Assembly (NCBI GenBank): GCA_947501315.1
Contig: CANMXH010000058.1
Coordinates: 1 to 12,395 of the forward strand
DNA: 12,395 bases
Reading direction: 5' to 3'
Source of the DNA: Caulobacteraceae bacterium
GTDB lineage: Bacteria; Pseudomonadota; Alphaproteobacteria; Caulobacterales; Caulobacteraceae
Of the stretch, positions 1 to 6,808 are shown piece by piece. The translations under genes and the position numbers were made by a program. Within the stretch, counting starts at the first letter, position 1. Every line of letters starts with the position of its first letter. The notes below the pieces were generated by a model. It saw only the letters and a list, made by a program, of their open reading frames with translations. It was not told the origin of the DNA and made no database searches.

Positions 1-1751
1 TCCAGCAGGGCCATCGGCAGGGGTCCGTCGACCAGCAGGGCGTCGTGGAAGCGGCGGATGTCGAACTGGCCGCCCAGTTCGACCTCGGCCCGCGTCCGGA
101 TCGCCCGCAGCCGGATCTCACCGATCTTGTAGGCCGTGGCCTGGCCCGGCCAGCCGATATAGCGCTGCAGTTCGGTCTCGATGTTCAACGGGGCGAGGGC
201 GGAGTTGTCGCGGAAACAGGCGCGGGCCTGCTCCAGATCCCAGCCCAGCCAGTGGATACCGGTGTCCGCCACCAGCCGGCAGGCGCGCCACATCTCGTAG
301 CTGAGGCGGCCGAACCGCTCATAGGGGGTGCGGTAGAAGCCCATCTCCTCCCCGAGGAATTCGGCGTACAGGCCCCAGCCCTCGACGAAGGCGGTGACGT
401 CGACGCTGCGCCGGAAATAGGGGCCGTCCGCTGCTTCCTGTTGCAGGGCGATCTGCAGGTGGTGGCCGGGGACGCCTTCGTGCAGCGTCAGGGCCGGCAT
501 CTCATAGAGGCCGCGCTGGTTCAGGCTGGAGGTGTTGACCATATAGCCGCCGGCGACACCGTTCTCCATCGAGCCGGCGTTGTAGCGGCCGGTGGTGTAG
601 TTGGCCTCGATCTCGCGCGGCACGGGGCGCACGCCATAGGGCAGGCGCGGCAGGGTGCCGAACAGGGCCGGCAGGCCGTCGTCGGCCCGCTTGGCCATCT
701 CCGACGCCTTCTCGATCAGGGCCTCGCGGCTGGTGACGTAGAACTGCGGATCGGAGCGCAGGAAGGTAAGGAACGAGGGGAAATCGCCGGTCCAGCCGGC
801 GGCACGCATCTCGGTATCCATGCGGCCCCGGATACGGGCGACCTCCTGCAGGCCGATGGCGTGGACCTCGTCCGGCGTCAGCCCGGTCGTGGTGAAGCCG
901 CGCACCAGATAGGCATACATGTCGCGACCGCCCGGACGATGAACCAGACCGAGGGTCTCGGGCGCCCGGGGCAGATAGTCCTCGCGCAGGAAGCGCGCCC
1001 ATTCACGCCGCTGTGGCATGATGCCGTCCGCTACGGCCCGGGCGGCGCGCGCCCGCAAGGCCGCCTGCTGCGCCGCAGGGATGGAGGCGGGGAGGGTAGC
1101 GAAAGGCTTGAGCAGCGGGTCGGCGTCAGGCGTCAGGGCCGACTCGGGCTCGATCAGGGTCAGGGCGTTCTCGACGATGGAGCGGGACTGGACCATGCCG
1201 GTCTCAAGCCCGCGCCGGGCATTGGCCAGCGGATCGGCATAGAATTTCGGCATCGCCTCGAGCCGGGCGATCCAGGCTTCGGCGTCAGCGGCGGTGACGA
1301 TCCGGGTGACGGCGGCGACATAGGCGAGGTTTTGACCGGGTCCACCCTCGGAGTTGAAGGCGTCGATACGGCTGGTGTCGAGCGGGATACGATCCCTTGA
1401 GCGCTGCAGGACATAGGTCAGAAAGGCGTGGTTCAGTCGGTCGTCTTCGCTCAGGCCGGCGGCGTTGATGCCGGCCAGGCGATCGGCAAATCCCTTGAGC
1501 ACGGGCTCCTGGGCCAGTTCGAAGGCGCGGGAGCCGTCTGGCAGGCGGGACAAGGCGTCGCGGTCGCCTTCCATTCCGGCATTGATCGGGTCGACGGCCC
1601 GCAGATAGGCCTCATAGTCCGCCAGGACTGCGGCCAGGGCCGGGTCCTGGGCGTTACGGACCGCCTCTGTCCGGACCATCGCCGGGCTGGCGACAACAGG
1701 GGTGGGGGCGGCGAGCATGGCGACGGCGCTGACGGCGATGACGAGTTTCAT
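1..1751 (-). CDS. Secreted DUF885 family protein (putative metal-dependent hydrolase), 3' end outside window
   Basis: The reading frame is open from ATG at 1751 to the left edge, giving 583 residues without a stop, so the C-terminus is cut off. An N-terminal signal peptide is visible (MKLVIAVSAVAMLAAP, likely cut after PVVA near residue 21), so the protein is probably periplasmic. The family marks are HEGVPGHH at about residues 424-431, VEGWGLYAE at about 456-464, DTGIHWLGW further on, and IGWPGQATAYKIG near the end. These are the conserved blocks of DUF885 (PF05960). The HExxxGHH block and the later Glu (E457) look like metal ligands, which suggests a metallopeptidase-like fold, but the substrate is not known. 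An AGAGGG ribosome site lies 5 nt before the ATG. By family length only a few tens of residues should be missing. It lies 51 nt downstream of the small lipoprotein gene on the same strand and may be co-transcribed. Family call sure; activity inferred. Confidence 0.9.
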   Translation of the reverse strand, partial: MKLVIAVSAVAMLAAPTPVVASPAMVRTEAVRNAQDPALAAVLADYEAYLRAVDPINAGMEGDRDALSRLPDGSRAFELAQEPVLKGFADRLAGINAAGLSEDDRLNHAFLTYVLQRSRDRIPLDTSRIDAFNSEGGPGQNLAYVAAVTRIVTAADAEAWIARLEAMPKFYADPLANARRGLETGMVQSRSIVENALTLIEPESALTPDADPLLKPFATLPASIPAAQQAALRARAARAVADGIMPQRREWARFLREDYLPRAPETLGLVHRPGGRDMYAYLVRGFTTTGLTPDEVHAIGLQEVARIRGRMDTEMRAAGWTGDFPSFLTFLRSDPQFYVTSREALIEKASEMAKRADDGLPALFGTLPRLPYGVRPVPREIEANYTTGRYNAGSMENGVAGGYMVNTSSLNQRGLYEMPALTLHEGVPGHHLQIALQQEAADGPYFRRSVDVTAFVEGWGLYAEFLGEEMGFYRTPYERFGRLSYEMWRACRLVADTGIHWLGWDLEQARACFRDNSALAPLNIETELQRYIGWPGQATAYKIGEIRLRAIRTRAEVELGGQFDIRRFHDALLVDGPLPMALL

Positions 1752-1802
1752 GAGGTCCCTCTCCCGGATCGGGCGGGACTGCACCGGAGCAAAGCCGCCG
1801 CG

Positions 1803-2312
1803 TCAACCGCAGAAGGCAAAGAACCGTTCGATGTTTGGTGCGGATTCGGGATGCGGAGCATAGGCTTGACGCTCGCCGTCCAGCCACAGGGCCAGCCAGC
1901 CGACCTGGCGGAAGCGCTGGAAAACCGGTGCGTCTGCGTCCGCCTCGGCGGTCAGAAAGACGCCATCGTTCAGCTGGGACGGTTCTGAGTTGGCAGCAAA
2001 GCGTTCCGTCTCGCCGCCCGCCTCAATATGGATCTCGGGTTTGGCGTCCGGAGCGCCAACGGCACTCAGCGCCACCCGCCCGGCACCCTCACTGCAGTCC
2101 AGTCCCAACCGCAGATCATCGCTCTCCGCCAGTCCATAGACCAGCCGAGCCTGCCCGCCGTCCCGATTATAGAACCAGTCATGATCGGCGATGGGCGCAG
2201 GCGGACCGGATGAAGCGACGGCAGGAGGCGGCACCGGCGGGGTTTCGACCGTCGCGCAGGCGGCCGCAGCCAGGGCCAGGCCTGTCAGGATGGTGAGGCG
2301 TGCGGCGCGCAT
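1803..2312 (-). CDS. Small putative lipoprotein, unknown function (diverged copy of the upstream gene product)
   Basis: This encodes 169 residues from ATG at 2312. I chose this start over a TTG at 2327 because GGAG sits 6 nt before the ATG and the TTG would directly abut the preceding stop. The N-terminus is a short positive patch, a hydrophobic stretch and LALAAAAC, with Cys19 as a possible lipidation site; Ala at -3 makes the lipobox weaker than usual. A Pro/Ala-rich spacer follows, then a compact domain of about 130 residues. Two cysteines bracket the domain (in LGLDC and in the final FAFCG). The domain resembles the product of the gene just upstream in order and spacing: RLGLDC, GRVALS, APVF..F, LDGERQAY, then a final RFF.FC. 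No enzyme motif is visible and I do not recognise a named family. It is probably a periplasmic or outer-membrane-anchored small beta-rich protein. Confidence 0.75.
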   Translation of the reverse strand: MRAARLTILTGLALAAAACATVETPPVPPPAVASSGPPAPIADHDWFYNRDGGQARLVYGLAESDDLRLGLDCSEGAGRVALSAVGAPDAKPEIHIEAGGETERFAANSEPSQLNDGVFLTAEADADAPVFQRFRQVGWLALWLDGERQAYAPHPESAPNIERFFAFCG

Positions 2313-2318
2313 CGAGGT

Positions 2319-2322
2319 CTCC
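2319..2322 (-). promoter_or_regulatory. Ribosome binding site deciding the lipoprotein start
   Basis: GGAG on the minus strand, with a 6-nt spacer to the ATG at 2312. It supports ATG 2312 over the TTG at 2327. Confidence 0.6.
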
Positions 2323-2327
2323 GGCAA

Positions 2328-2756
2328 TCAGCCCGCGCAAAGTTCCGCGAACCGGCGCAATTTGGCAAGGTGGGGGGGAGGGATCTCGACCGGGCGACGC
2401 TGATCGCCGGAGACGATCGCCATACGGCCGTCGACCGTGAACGCGGCGAAAACCGGGTGATCGGTTCGGAGGGCCAGCCGGGTGGCACCCGGTCGCGTCG
2501 GGGATGTTTCGGCCACGGCGGAAGCTTCACCTGAAACGACCCGCGCCATGCCGCTGATCGCCGTGCCGCCGTAAAGGGTCAGCCGCGCGACGCTCGTGCC
2601 CGGATCGCATTCCAGGGTCATGCGCAGACTGGCACTGTCGGGGATTTCATGCGCCAGAACCACCGGCTCCGCGCCAGCGTAGAGGGTCCAGGTCCAGCCG
2701 CTCGCAGTGGGCGGGTTCTGCGTGGCCAGGGCCAGGATGACGAACAAGCCGATCAT
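2328..2756 (-). CDS. Small exported protein of unknown function
   Basis: This encodes 142 residues from ATG at 2756. An in-frame TGA two codons upstream rules out a longer start. The first residues (MIGLFVILALATQ) form a short hydrophobic export signal with no lipobox. The mature part holds SLRMTLEC, ARLTLYGG, HPVFAAF, VDGRMAIVSGDQ and a terminal LRRFAELC. Thus one cysteine lies near the start of the domain and one near the C-terminus, probably disulfide-bonded in the periplasm. The same blocks occur in the same order in the next gene, whose ATG begins 15 nt after this stop, so the pair looks like an old tandem duplication in one transcription unit. I do not recognise the family, and no catalytic residues stand out. 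A weak GGGGG stretch is the only ribosome-site candidate. Confidence 0.7.
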   Translation of the reverse strand: MIGLFVILALATQNPPTASGWTWTLYAGAEPVVLAHEIPDSASLRMTLECDPGTSVARLTLYGGTAISGMARVVSGEASAVAETSPTRPGATRLALRTDHPVFAAFTVDGRMAIVSGDQRRPVEIPPPHLAKLRRFAELCAG

Positions 2757-2887
2757 GGCTCAGCCCCCGCTGAAAGGTTCTGCCACTGTTGTGGTCAGAC
2801 ATGGATCGAACCGCAATAGGCGAAACACAGTCGTTCGAGCGGCGTGCGGCGACACTGGCAGGCCTATCTGGCTGGAGGGTCAAACCG

Positions 2888-2906
2888 CGTGACAGGGATT
2901 GTCACG
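2888..2906. repeat. Inverted repeat, possible operator
   Basis: CGTGACA, a 5-base spacer GGGAT, then TGTCACG: two perfect 7-base arms. On the minus strand it ends 4 bases before a TTGACC that could be a -35 box for the two small exported protein genes. The size and spacing fit a dimeric regulator site. It could also be a small RNA hairpin. The regulator is unknown. Confidence 0.4.
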
Positions 2907-3017
2907 ACTCGTGCAGAAACGCGGCCATGCACCGGCGGTTCACGAGGCAGGCCGGAAGTATGCCCGGCCATATCCACAGCGTGATCAAATCATCGCGCTC
3001 TTGGCGAATAGCGCCGG

Positions 3018-3032
3018 CGGGCCCAAGGCCCG
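3018..3032 (-). terminator. Second GC hairpin after flgH
   Basis: CGGGCC, loop CAA, GGCCCG: a 6-bp perfect stem lying just beyond the main hairpin that follows flgH. No T-tract follows, so it may only stabilise the 3' end or help termination. Confidence 0.35.
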
Positions 3033-3035
3033 GGC

Positions 3036-3066
3036 CGGGTCGGGGCCAGCTTCTGGCCGCGACCCG
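3036..3066 (-). terminator. Hairpin closing the flgF-flgG-flgA-flgH operon
   Basis: Two 14-base arms (3036-3049 and 3053-3066) pair with a single G/G mismatch around a 3-base loop. The structure starts 1 nt after the flgH TAG (3068-3070). No T-run follows on the minus strand, so it is not a textbook intrinsic terminator. It could act with Rho or as a 3'-end stabiliser. Confidence 0.55.
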
Positions 3067-3067
3067 C

Positions 3068-3802
3068 CTAGAAGGGACTGAACTGCTCGACCAGTGACTG
3101 GGCCGCCGGTGCGGCCTGAACACGGCTGATGTCTCCCCGGCCGCCGTAGCTGATGCGGGCTTCCGCGATCTGGGTGTGGGCGATGGTATTGCCCGAGCTG
3201 ATGTCCTCGGGCCGCACGATACCTGCGACGGTCAGTTCGCGTACCTCGCGATTGGTGCGCACTTCCTGCCGGCCCTGGATGATCAGATTGCCATTGGCCA
3301 TCACGTCAGTGACGACGGCGGCAATGGTCAGGCTGACCTTCTCGGACCGGTTGACCGATCCTGAACCGTTGGCGTTCGACGCCCCTTCCAAGCTGACCAT
3401 ACTGGCCGGGTCGAAGCCGCCGGGGAAGGCCTGGCCGATGCTGCTCTCAAGGCCAAAGAAGTTGGTGATGCCCCCCGAGATGTCATTGGTGCGGCTGCGC
3501 GCCGTCGAATTCTGCGTCTGGGCGCGGTCGTCGATGTCGATATTGACGGTGAGGATGTCGCCGATGCGGCGTGCGCGCTGATCGCCGAAAAAGGTGCGGG
3601 CCCCGGCGCGCCAAAGGCTGTTGGCGCTCGCGGCACGGTCCGCTCGCTGTTGCTCCGGCGATGGCAGATAGGCCTGACTTGTCGGCATCAGGGCCGCCGG
3701 ATAACCGATGGGAGCCAGCTCCGGTCCCCGCACGGCCTCGACGGCGGTGGAGCAGGCTCCGAGGCTCAGGGCGGCGACGGTGACGGTCAGGACGGTACGC
3801 AT
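3068..3802 (-). CDS. flgH: Flagellar L-ring lipoprotein FlgH
   Basis: FlgH forms the outer-membrane L-ring, the bushing through which the flagellar rod passes. The 244-residue length is normal. The N-terminus has a signal peptide with lipobox LGAC, placing the lipidated Cys at residue 17. The core carries family signatures: SLWRAGARTFFGDQRARRIGDILTV is abbreviated here by its key parts SLW, FFGDQRA and IGDILTV, followed by an Asn/Ser/Thr-rich section, then GNLIIQGRQEVRTNRE, LTVAGIVRPEDI and TIAHTQIAEARISYGGRG near the C-terminus. The ATG at 3802 follows the flgA stop by 14 nt, and an AGAGGG ribosome site overlaps that stop codon. It is the last gene of the operon and is followed at once by a hairpin. 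Confidence is very high. Confidence 0.97.
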   Translation of the reverse strand: MRTVLTVTVAALSLGACSTAVEAVRGPELAPIGYPAALMPTSQAYLPSPEQQRADRAASANSLWRAGARTFFGDQRARRIGDILTVNIDIDDRAQTQNSTARSRTNDISGGITNFFGLESSIGQAFPGGFDPASMVSLEGASNANGSGSVNRSEKVSLTIAAVVTDVMANGNLIIQGRQEVRTNREVRELTVAGIVRPEDISSGNTIAHTQIAEARISYGGRGDISRVQAAPAAQSLVEQFSPF

Positions 3803-3816
3803 GGAACTTTATCCCT

Positions 3817-4430
3817 CTATCGGGCGGCGAGCTGTTGGGTTGCGCGGGCTTGCTGGGCAGCCGGGCCGGCCAGGGCCTGGCCGGGTCCGGTCGCCACGGC
3901 GTCGATGCTTCGGCCGGATTGCAGGTTACGAACGACCAGTGGCTGACCGGCGGCGGCGTTGCCTTCGGCGCGCCCGGTGACGGTGACGCGGACCCCGCCT
4001 GAGACATAGGCGACCTCGACCATGTCGTTGCGGGTGATGACGCGCTCGGCAAAAGTGGCTCGGCCGGACCGAAGACCTGCAGTCACGGCGGGTACCACGC
4101 TGTCGACGGCTGCGGGTGACCTCGGGGCAGGGGCGGCGGATGTCGGCGCGGCGGCGGCGTTGCGTACGACGACCCGGCGCAGCCCGGCGGGATTTGCCCA
4201 CGCCAGACCGGACTGGCGCGCAAGGCTTTGGAGTTGTCCTGCCTCGAAGACGATGGAGGGGCCGACACGCGTCCCGACCAGCACGTCGGAAGCCGAACCG
4301 GCCCCGTCGAAAAGGTCGCCGAGGGTGACGCGGCCGTCGCTGTCGACCGGATTGGCTTTCAGCGCCACGGGGCCGGCAACCGCGGCGCCGGCAAACAGCA
4401 GGGCCGTAAAGGCCCCGAAGATCAGGGACC

Positions 4431-4434
<4 letters not shown>
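3817..4434 (-). CDS. flgA: Flagellar P-ring assembly chaperone FlgA
   Basis: FlgA is the periplasmic chaperone that assists FlgI in forming the P-ring. The protein has 205 residues and a signal peptide (MRSLIFGAFTALLFAGAAVA, cut near residue 20). The N-terminal part (21-92) carries VTLGDLFDGAG and LARQSGLAW. An Ala/Pro linker follows (93-112). The C-terminal SAF-type domain has VRVTVTGRAEGNAAAGQPLVVRN and SGRSIDAVATGPG as its key blocks (about 148-186), which match the FlgA pattern of a Gly-rich turn, VRN and SGR. The start is GTG at 4434, whose GTGA overlaps the flgG stop, so translation is probably coupled. The SAF region before residue 148 looks shorter than in many FlgA proteins, and a 20-residue Ala/Gln tail is added. 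The operon position, between flgG and flgH, supports the call. Confidence 0.9.
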
Positions 4435-5219
<785 letters not shown>

Positions 5220-5235
5220 GTCTCAGTCTTCCCTT

Positions 5236-5970
5236 CTAGGCCCGGCCCAGCCGCTCAACGGCGCGGCGTGACAGGTCGTTGGTGCCTTCGATCATCCGCG
5301 TGACGCTCTCGTAAGCGCGCTGGATCTCGATCAGATTGGTGATCTCGAGGATCGGATTGACGTTGGAGCCTTCCAGCATGCCCTGACGGACGCGAGCGTC
5401 GGTCGCCTCGATGGCACTGGCGTTGGAGGCGTTACGGTAAAGGCCGTCGCCGCCCTTTTCGAGCGCGGCCAGGGCATCGAAGCGAACGATGGAGATTCGG
5501 CCAACCGGGTTGCCGCTCTGGCTGATGGTGCCGTCCGGGGCCACTGCAGGTTCACCCAAAGAGCGGTCGAGAATGATCTCGCCGCCATCGCCCTGGACGG
5601 CCGCGCCGCCCCCGGTCGTCAACCGGCCCTCGGGGTCCAGGGTGAAGGCGCCGTCGCGGGTATAGGCCTCGCCGGCACCGTCGTTGAGCTTGAAGAAAGC
5701 GCCTTCGCCTTCGATCGCGAAGTCCAGATTACGGCCTGTCTGTTCCAGCCCACCCTGGCCGTAATCGCGGCCGATGCCGTTATCCAGCACGAAGCTGACA
5801 CCGGGCCTGATAAAGGCGTTGCGAGCCCGTTCTCCGATCTCTTCACCGAGCAGCAGTTGCTCGACCTTGAAACCGGTCGTGTCCGCATTGGCGATGTTGT
5901 TGGCCACGATATCGAGTTCGCGGCGCAGTGTCATCTGGCGTGACAGTCCGACGTAGGCGGCGTTTTCCAC
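5236..5970 (-). CDS. flgF: Flagellar proximal rod protein FlgF
   Basis: FlgF is a proximal rod subunit and the first gene of this operon. I start it at GTG 5970, giving 244 residues beginning MENAAYVGLSRQ. An AAAGGAG ribosome site ends 7 nt before it. The longer ATG at 5997 would lie inside the sigma-54 promoter and add eight or nine residues that do not resemble the family. The N-terminal axial motif RRELDIVANNIANADTTGFK lies at about 16-35. The middle has DFAIEGEGAFFKL and YTRDGAFTLDPEGRL (about 83-117). The C-terminus has GSNVNPILEITNLIEIQRAYE (key parts GSNVNP and IEIQRAYE, about 201-221). The protein lacks the FlgG-specific insert. The order flgF-flgG-flgA-flgH divergent from fliL is the Caulobacter arrangement. 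The call is firm; the start is well supported by the promoter position. Confidence 0.96.
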   Translation of the reverse strand: MENAAYVGLSRQMTLRRELDIVANNIANADTTGFKVEQLLLGEEIGERARNAFIRPGVSFVLDNGIGRDYGQGGLEQTGRNLDFAIEGEGAFFKLNDGAGEAYTRDGAFTLDPEGRLTTGGGAAVQGDGGEIILDRSLGEPAVAPDGTISQSGNPVGRISIVRFDALAALEKGGDGLYRNASNASAIEATDARVRQGMLEGSNVNPILEITNLIEIQRAYESVTRMIEGTNDLSRRAVERLGRA

Positions 5971-5977
5971 AAGGCGG

Positions 5978-5984
5978 CTCCTTT
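5978..5984 (-). promoter_or_regulatory. Ribosome binding site deciding the flgF start
   Basis: AAAGGAG on the minus strand with a 7-nt spacer to GTG 5970. It is the strongest Shine-Dalgarno match in the flagellar block, and it fixes the start at GTG rather than ATG 5997 or 5991. Confidence 0.8.
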
Positions 5985-5997
5985 CGCACATCTCCAC

Positions 5998-6012
5998 GCA
6001 ATGGTCGTGCCA
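5998..6012 (-). promoter_or_regulatory. Sigma-54 promoter for flgF-flgG-flgA-flgH
   Basis: The minus strand reads TGGCACGACCATTGC. The -24 GG (6011-6010) and -12 GC (5999-5998) are separated by the required 10 bases, and both flanks match the consensus TGGCACG-N4-TTGC. Transcription should begin near 5986-5987, leaving a leader of about 16 nt that carries the ribosome site. Rod and ring genes under sigma-54 are known for the middle/late class of the Caulobacter flagellar cascade. Confidence 0.88.
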
Positions 6013-6045
6013 GGAGGGTTAATCCAGTGCGGGCGGGGCTTTGGC

Positions 6046-6060
6046 CGGGTTCACCACCCG
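6046..6060. repeat. Small perfect palindrome in the flagellar control region
   Basis: CGGGT, spacer TCACC, ACCCG: arms of 5. It lies between the sigma-54 promoter and the ftr-like site. It may be a second, weaker activator half-site pair, or chance in GC-rich DNA. Confidence 0.25.
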
Positions 6061-6066
6061 TTGGAC

Positions 6067-6083
6067 CCGGCAGGAATTGCCGG
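6067..6083. promoter_or_regulatory. ftr-like palindrome, candidate FlbD enhancer
   Basis: CCGGCA, spacer GGAAT, TGCCGG: two perfect 6-base arms. In size and sequence it resembles the ftr elements bound by FlbD, the sigma-54 activator of Caulobacter flagellar genes. It is centred about 90 bp upstream of the predicted flgF transcription start, a normal enhancer distance. It also ends only 3 bases before the CtrA-type box of fliL, so it could influence both promoters. The FlbD assignment is inferred. Confidence 0.6.
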
Positions 6084-6086
6084 TTC

Positions 6087-6102
6087 TTAGCGGCTCGTTA
6101 AC
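6087..6102 (+). promoter_or_regulatory. CtrA-type box upstream of fliL
   Basis: TTAG, 7 bases (CGGCTCG), TTAAC: the CtrA consensus TTAA-N7-TTAAC with one mismatch. In Caulobacter the fliL-fliM promoter is a CtrA-dependent early flagellar promoter in which the box overlaps the -35. I cannot pick out a clear -10. Transcription is expected near 6125-6135, upstream of ATG 6147. Confidence 0.65.
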
Positions 6103-6146
6103 CAAAAAACGTTCGTATGGGTCGAGAGATTCTTGGGGCGTGGTCC

Positions 6147-6806
6147 ATGTTTAAATTTGGCAAGAAGAAGGGCGCGAAAGAGGCCGCCGATCAGGCCGCC
6201 GATGTGCCTGCCGTTTCGGATGCATCGGCCGCCGAGGGCGAGGACGGTGCTGCGCCGAAGAAGAAGAAACTTCCTTTGTTGTTTATCGTCATTCCAGTCG
6301 CGTTGCTGGTTCTGGGCGGCGGTGGAGGTGCGGCCTTTTTCCTGATGCAGCCCAAGCCGGATGCAGAGGCCAAGGGCGATGATCATGGGGCCGAAAAGAA
6401 GGGCGGTCATGACAAGAAGGCCGACAAAAAAGGCGGTGACCATGGTGCCGCCGCCAACCCTGAGGATGGCTCAATGGGCGTAATCGCCGAGGGGCCGGAC
6501 GGAGTCACCTTTCTCACCCTGCCCGACATAACGGTGAATATTCAGTCCGCTGACGGGCGCCCGACCTTCCTGAAGCTGAAACTGACGCTCGAGACCAAGG
6601 ACGCCGCTGTCGCGGAGCACCTGCAGGCCGAGATGCCGCGGCTTCAGGATATGTTCCAGGGCTTCCTCCGCGAACTGCGTCCCGACGACCTCGCCGGCTC
6701 TGCCGGAAACTTCCAGCTGCGCGCCGAAATCCTGCGCCGTGTCAATCTGGTCGCTGCGCCGGGCAAGGTGGACGCTGTGCTGATCGAAGAAATGCTGGTG
6801 AAGTAG
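6147..6806 (+). CDS. fliL: Flagellar basal body protein FliL
   Basis: FliL is an inner-membrane protein around the stator that supports torque generation. I start it at ATG 6147 (MFKFGKKKGAKEA, 219 residues). The ATG at 6117 lies right behind the CtrA box, where the -10 should be, and adds ten residues without family likeness. A cytoplasmic Lys/Ala-rich segment (1-42) leads to one membrane helix (about 43-67). Next is a Lys/His/Asp/Gly linker (about 70-105) and the periplasmic FliL domain (118-219), with TFLTLPDITVNIQ, FLKLKLTLET and the C-terminal LRAEILRRVN and VLIEEMLVK. The stop is 2 nt before the fliM ATG. The ribosome site is weak (TTGGGG). The linker is long and strongly charged, with loose KGGDHGA-like repeats. 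Identity is firm; the start is probable. Confidence 0.94.
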   Translation: MFKFGKKKGAKEAADQAADVPAVSDASAAEGEDGAAPKKKKLPLLFIVIPVALLVLGGGGGAAFFLMQPKPDAEAKGDDHGAEKKGGHDKKADKKGGDHGAAANPEDGSMGVIAEGPDGVTFLTLPDITVNIQSADGRPTFLKLKLTLETKDAAVAEHLQAEMPRLQDMFQGFLRELRPDDLAGSAGNFQLRAEILRRVNLVAAPGKVDAVLIEEMLVK

Positions 6807-6808
6807 GG

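Larger units (their letters stand above)
2757..3067. other. 311-base intergenic stretch without a convincing gene
   Basis: This lies between the stop of flgH and the start of the small exported protein gene. Short open frames exist on both strands, but none has a ribosome site, a family motif or a credible composition. It contains a 19-base inverted repeat (2888-2906) and two GC-rich hairpins next to flgH (3018-3032 and 3036-3066). The promoter of the downstream minus-strand genes should lie here. A TTGACC at 2883-2878 (minus) could be a -35 box, but I see no matching -10. Confidence 0.5.

Noticed and set aside
45..1400. 451-codon open frame on the plus strand
   Set aside because: It is antisense to the DUF885 gene, whose conserved motifs are plain on the minus strand. 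Long mirror frames are expected in GC-rich DNA.
2795..2825. tRNA T-loop-like GGTTCGATCC on the minus strand
   Set aside because: The flanking bases do not form a 5-bp T-stem, and no acceptor or anticodon arm could be placed.
2789..3097. 102-codon plus-strand frame in the 311-base gap
   Set aside because: No ribosome site, high Arg/Ser content typical of shadow frames, and it runs into the antisense of flgH.
6117..6146. ATG 6117 as the fliL start
   Set aside because: It lies 15 bases after the CtrA-type box, where the -10 or the transcript start is expected. ATG 6147 gives the family-like MFKFGKKKG start.
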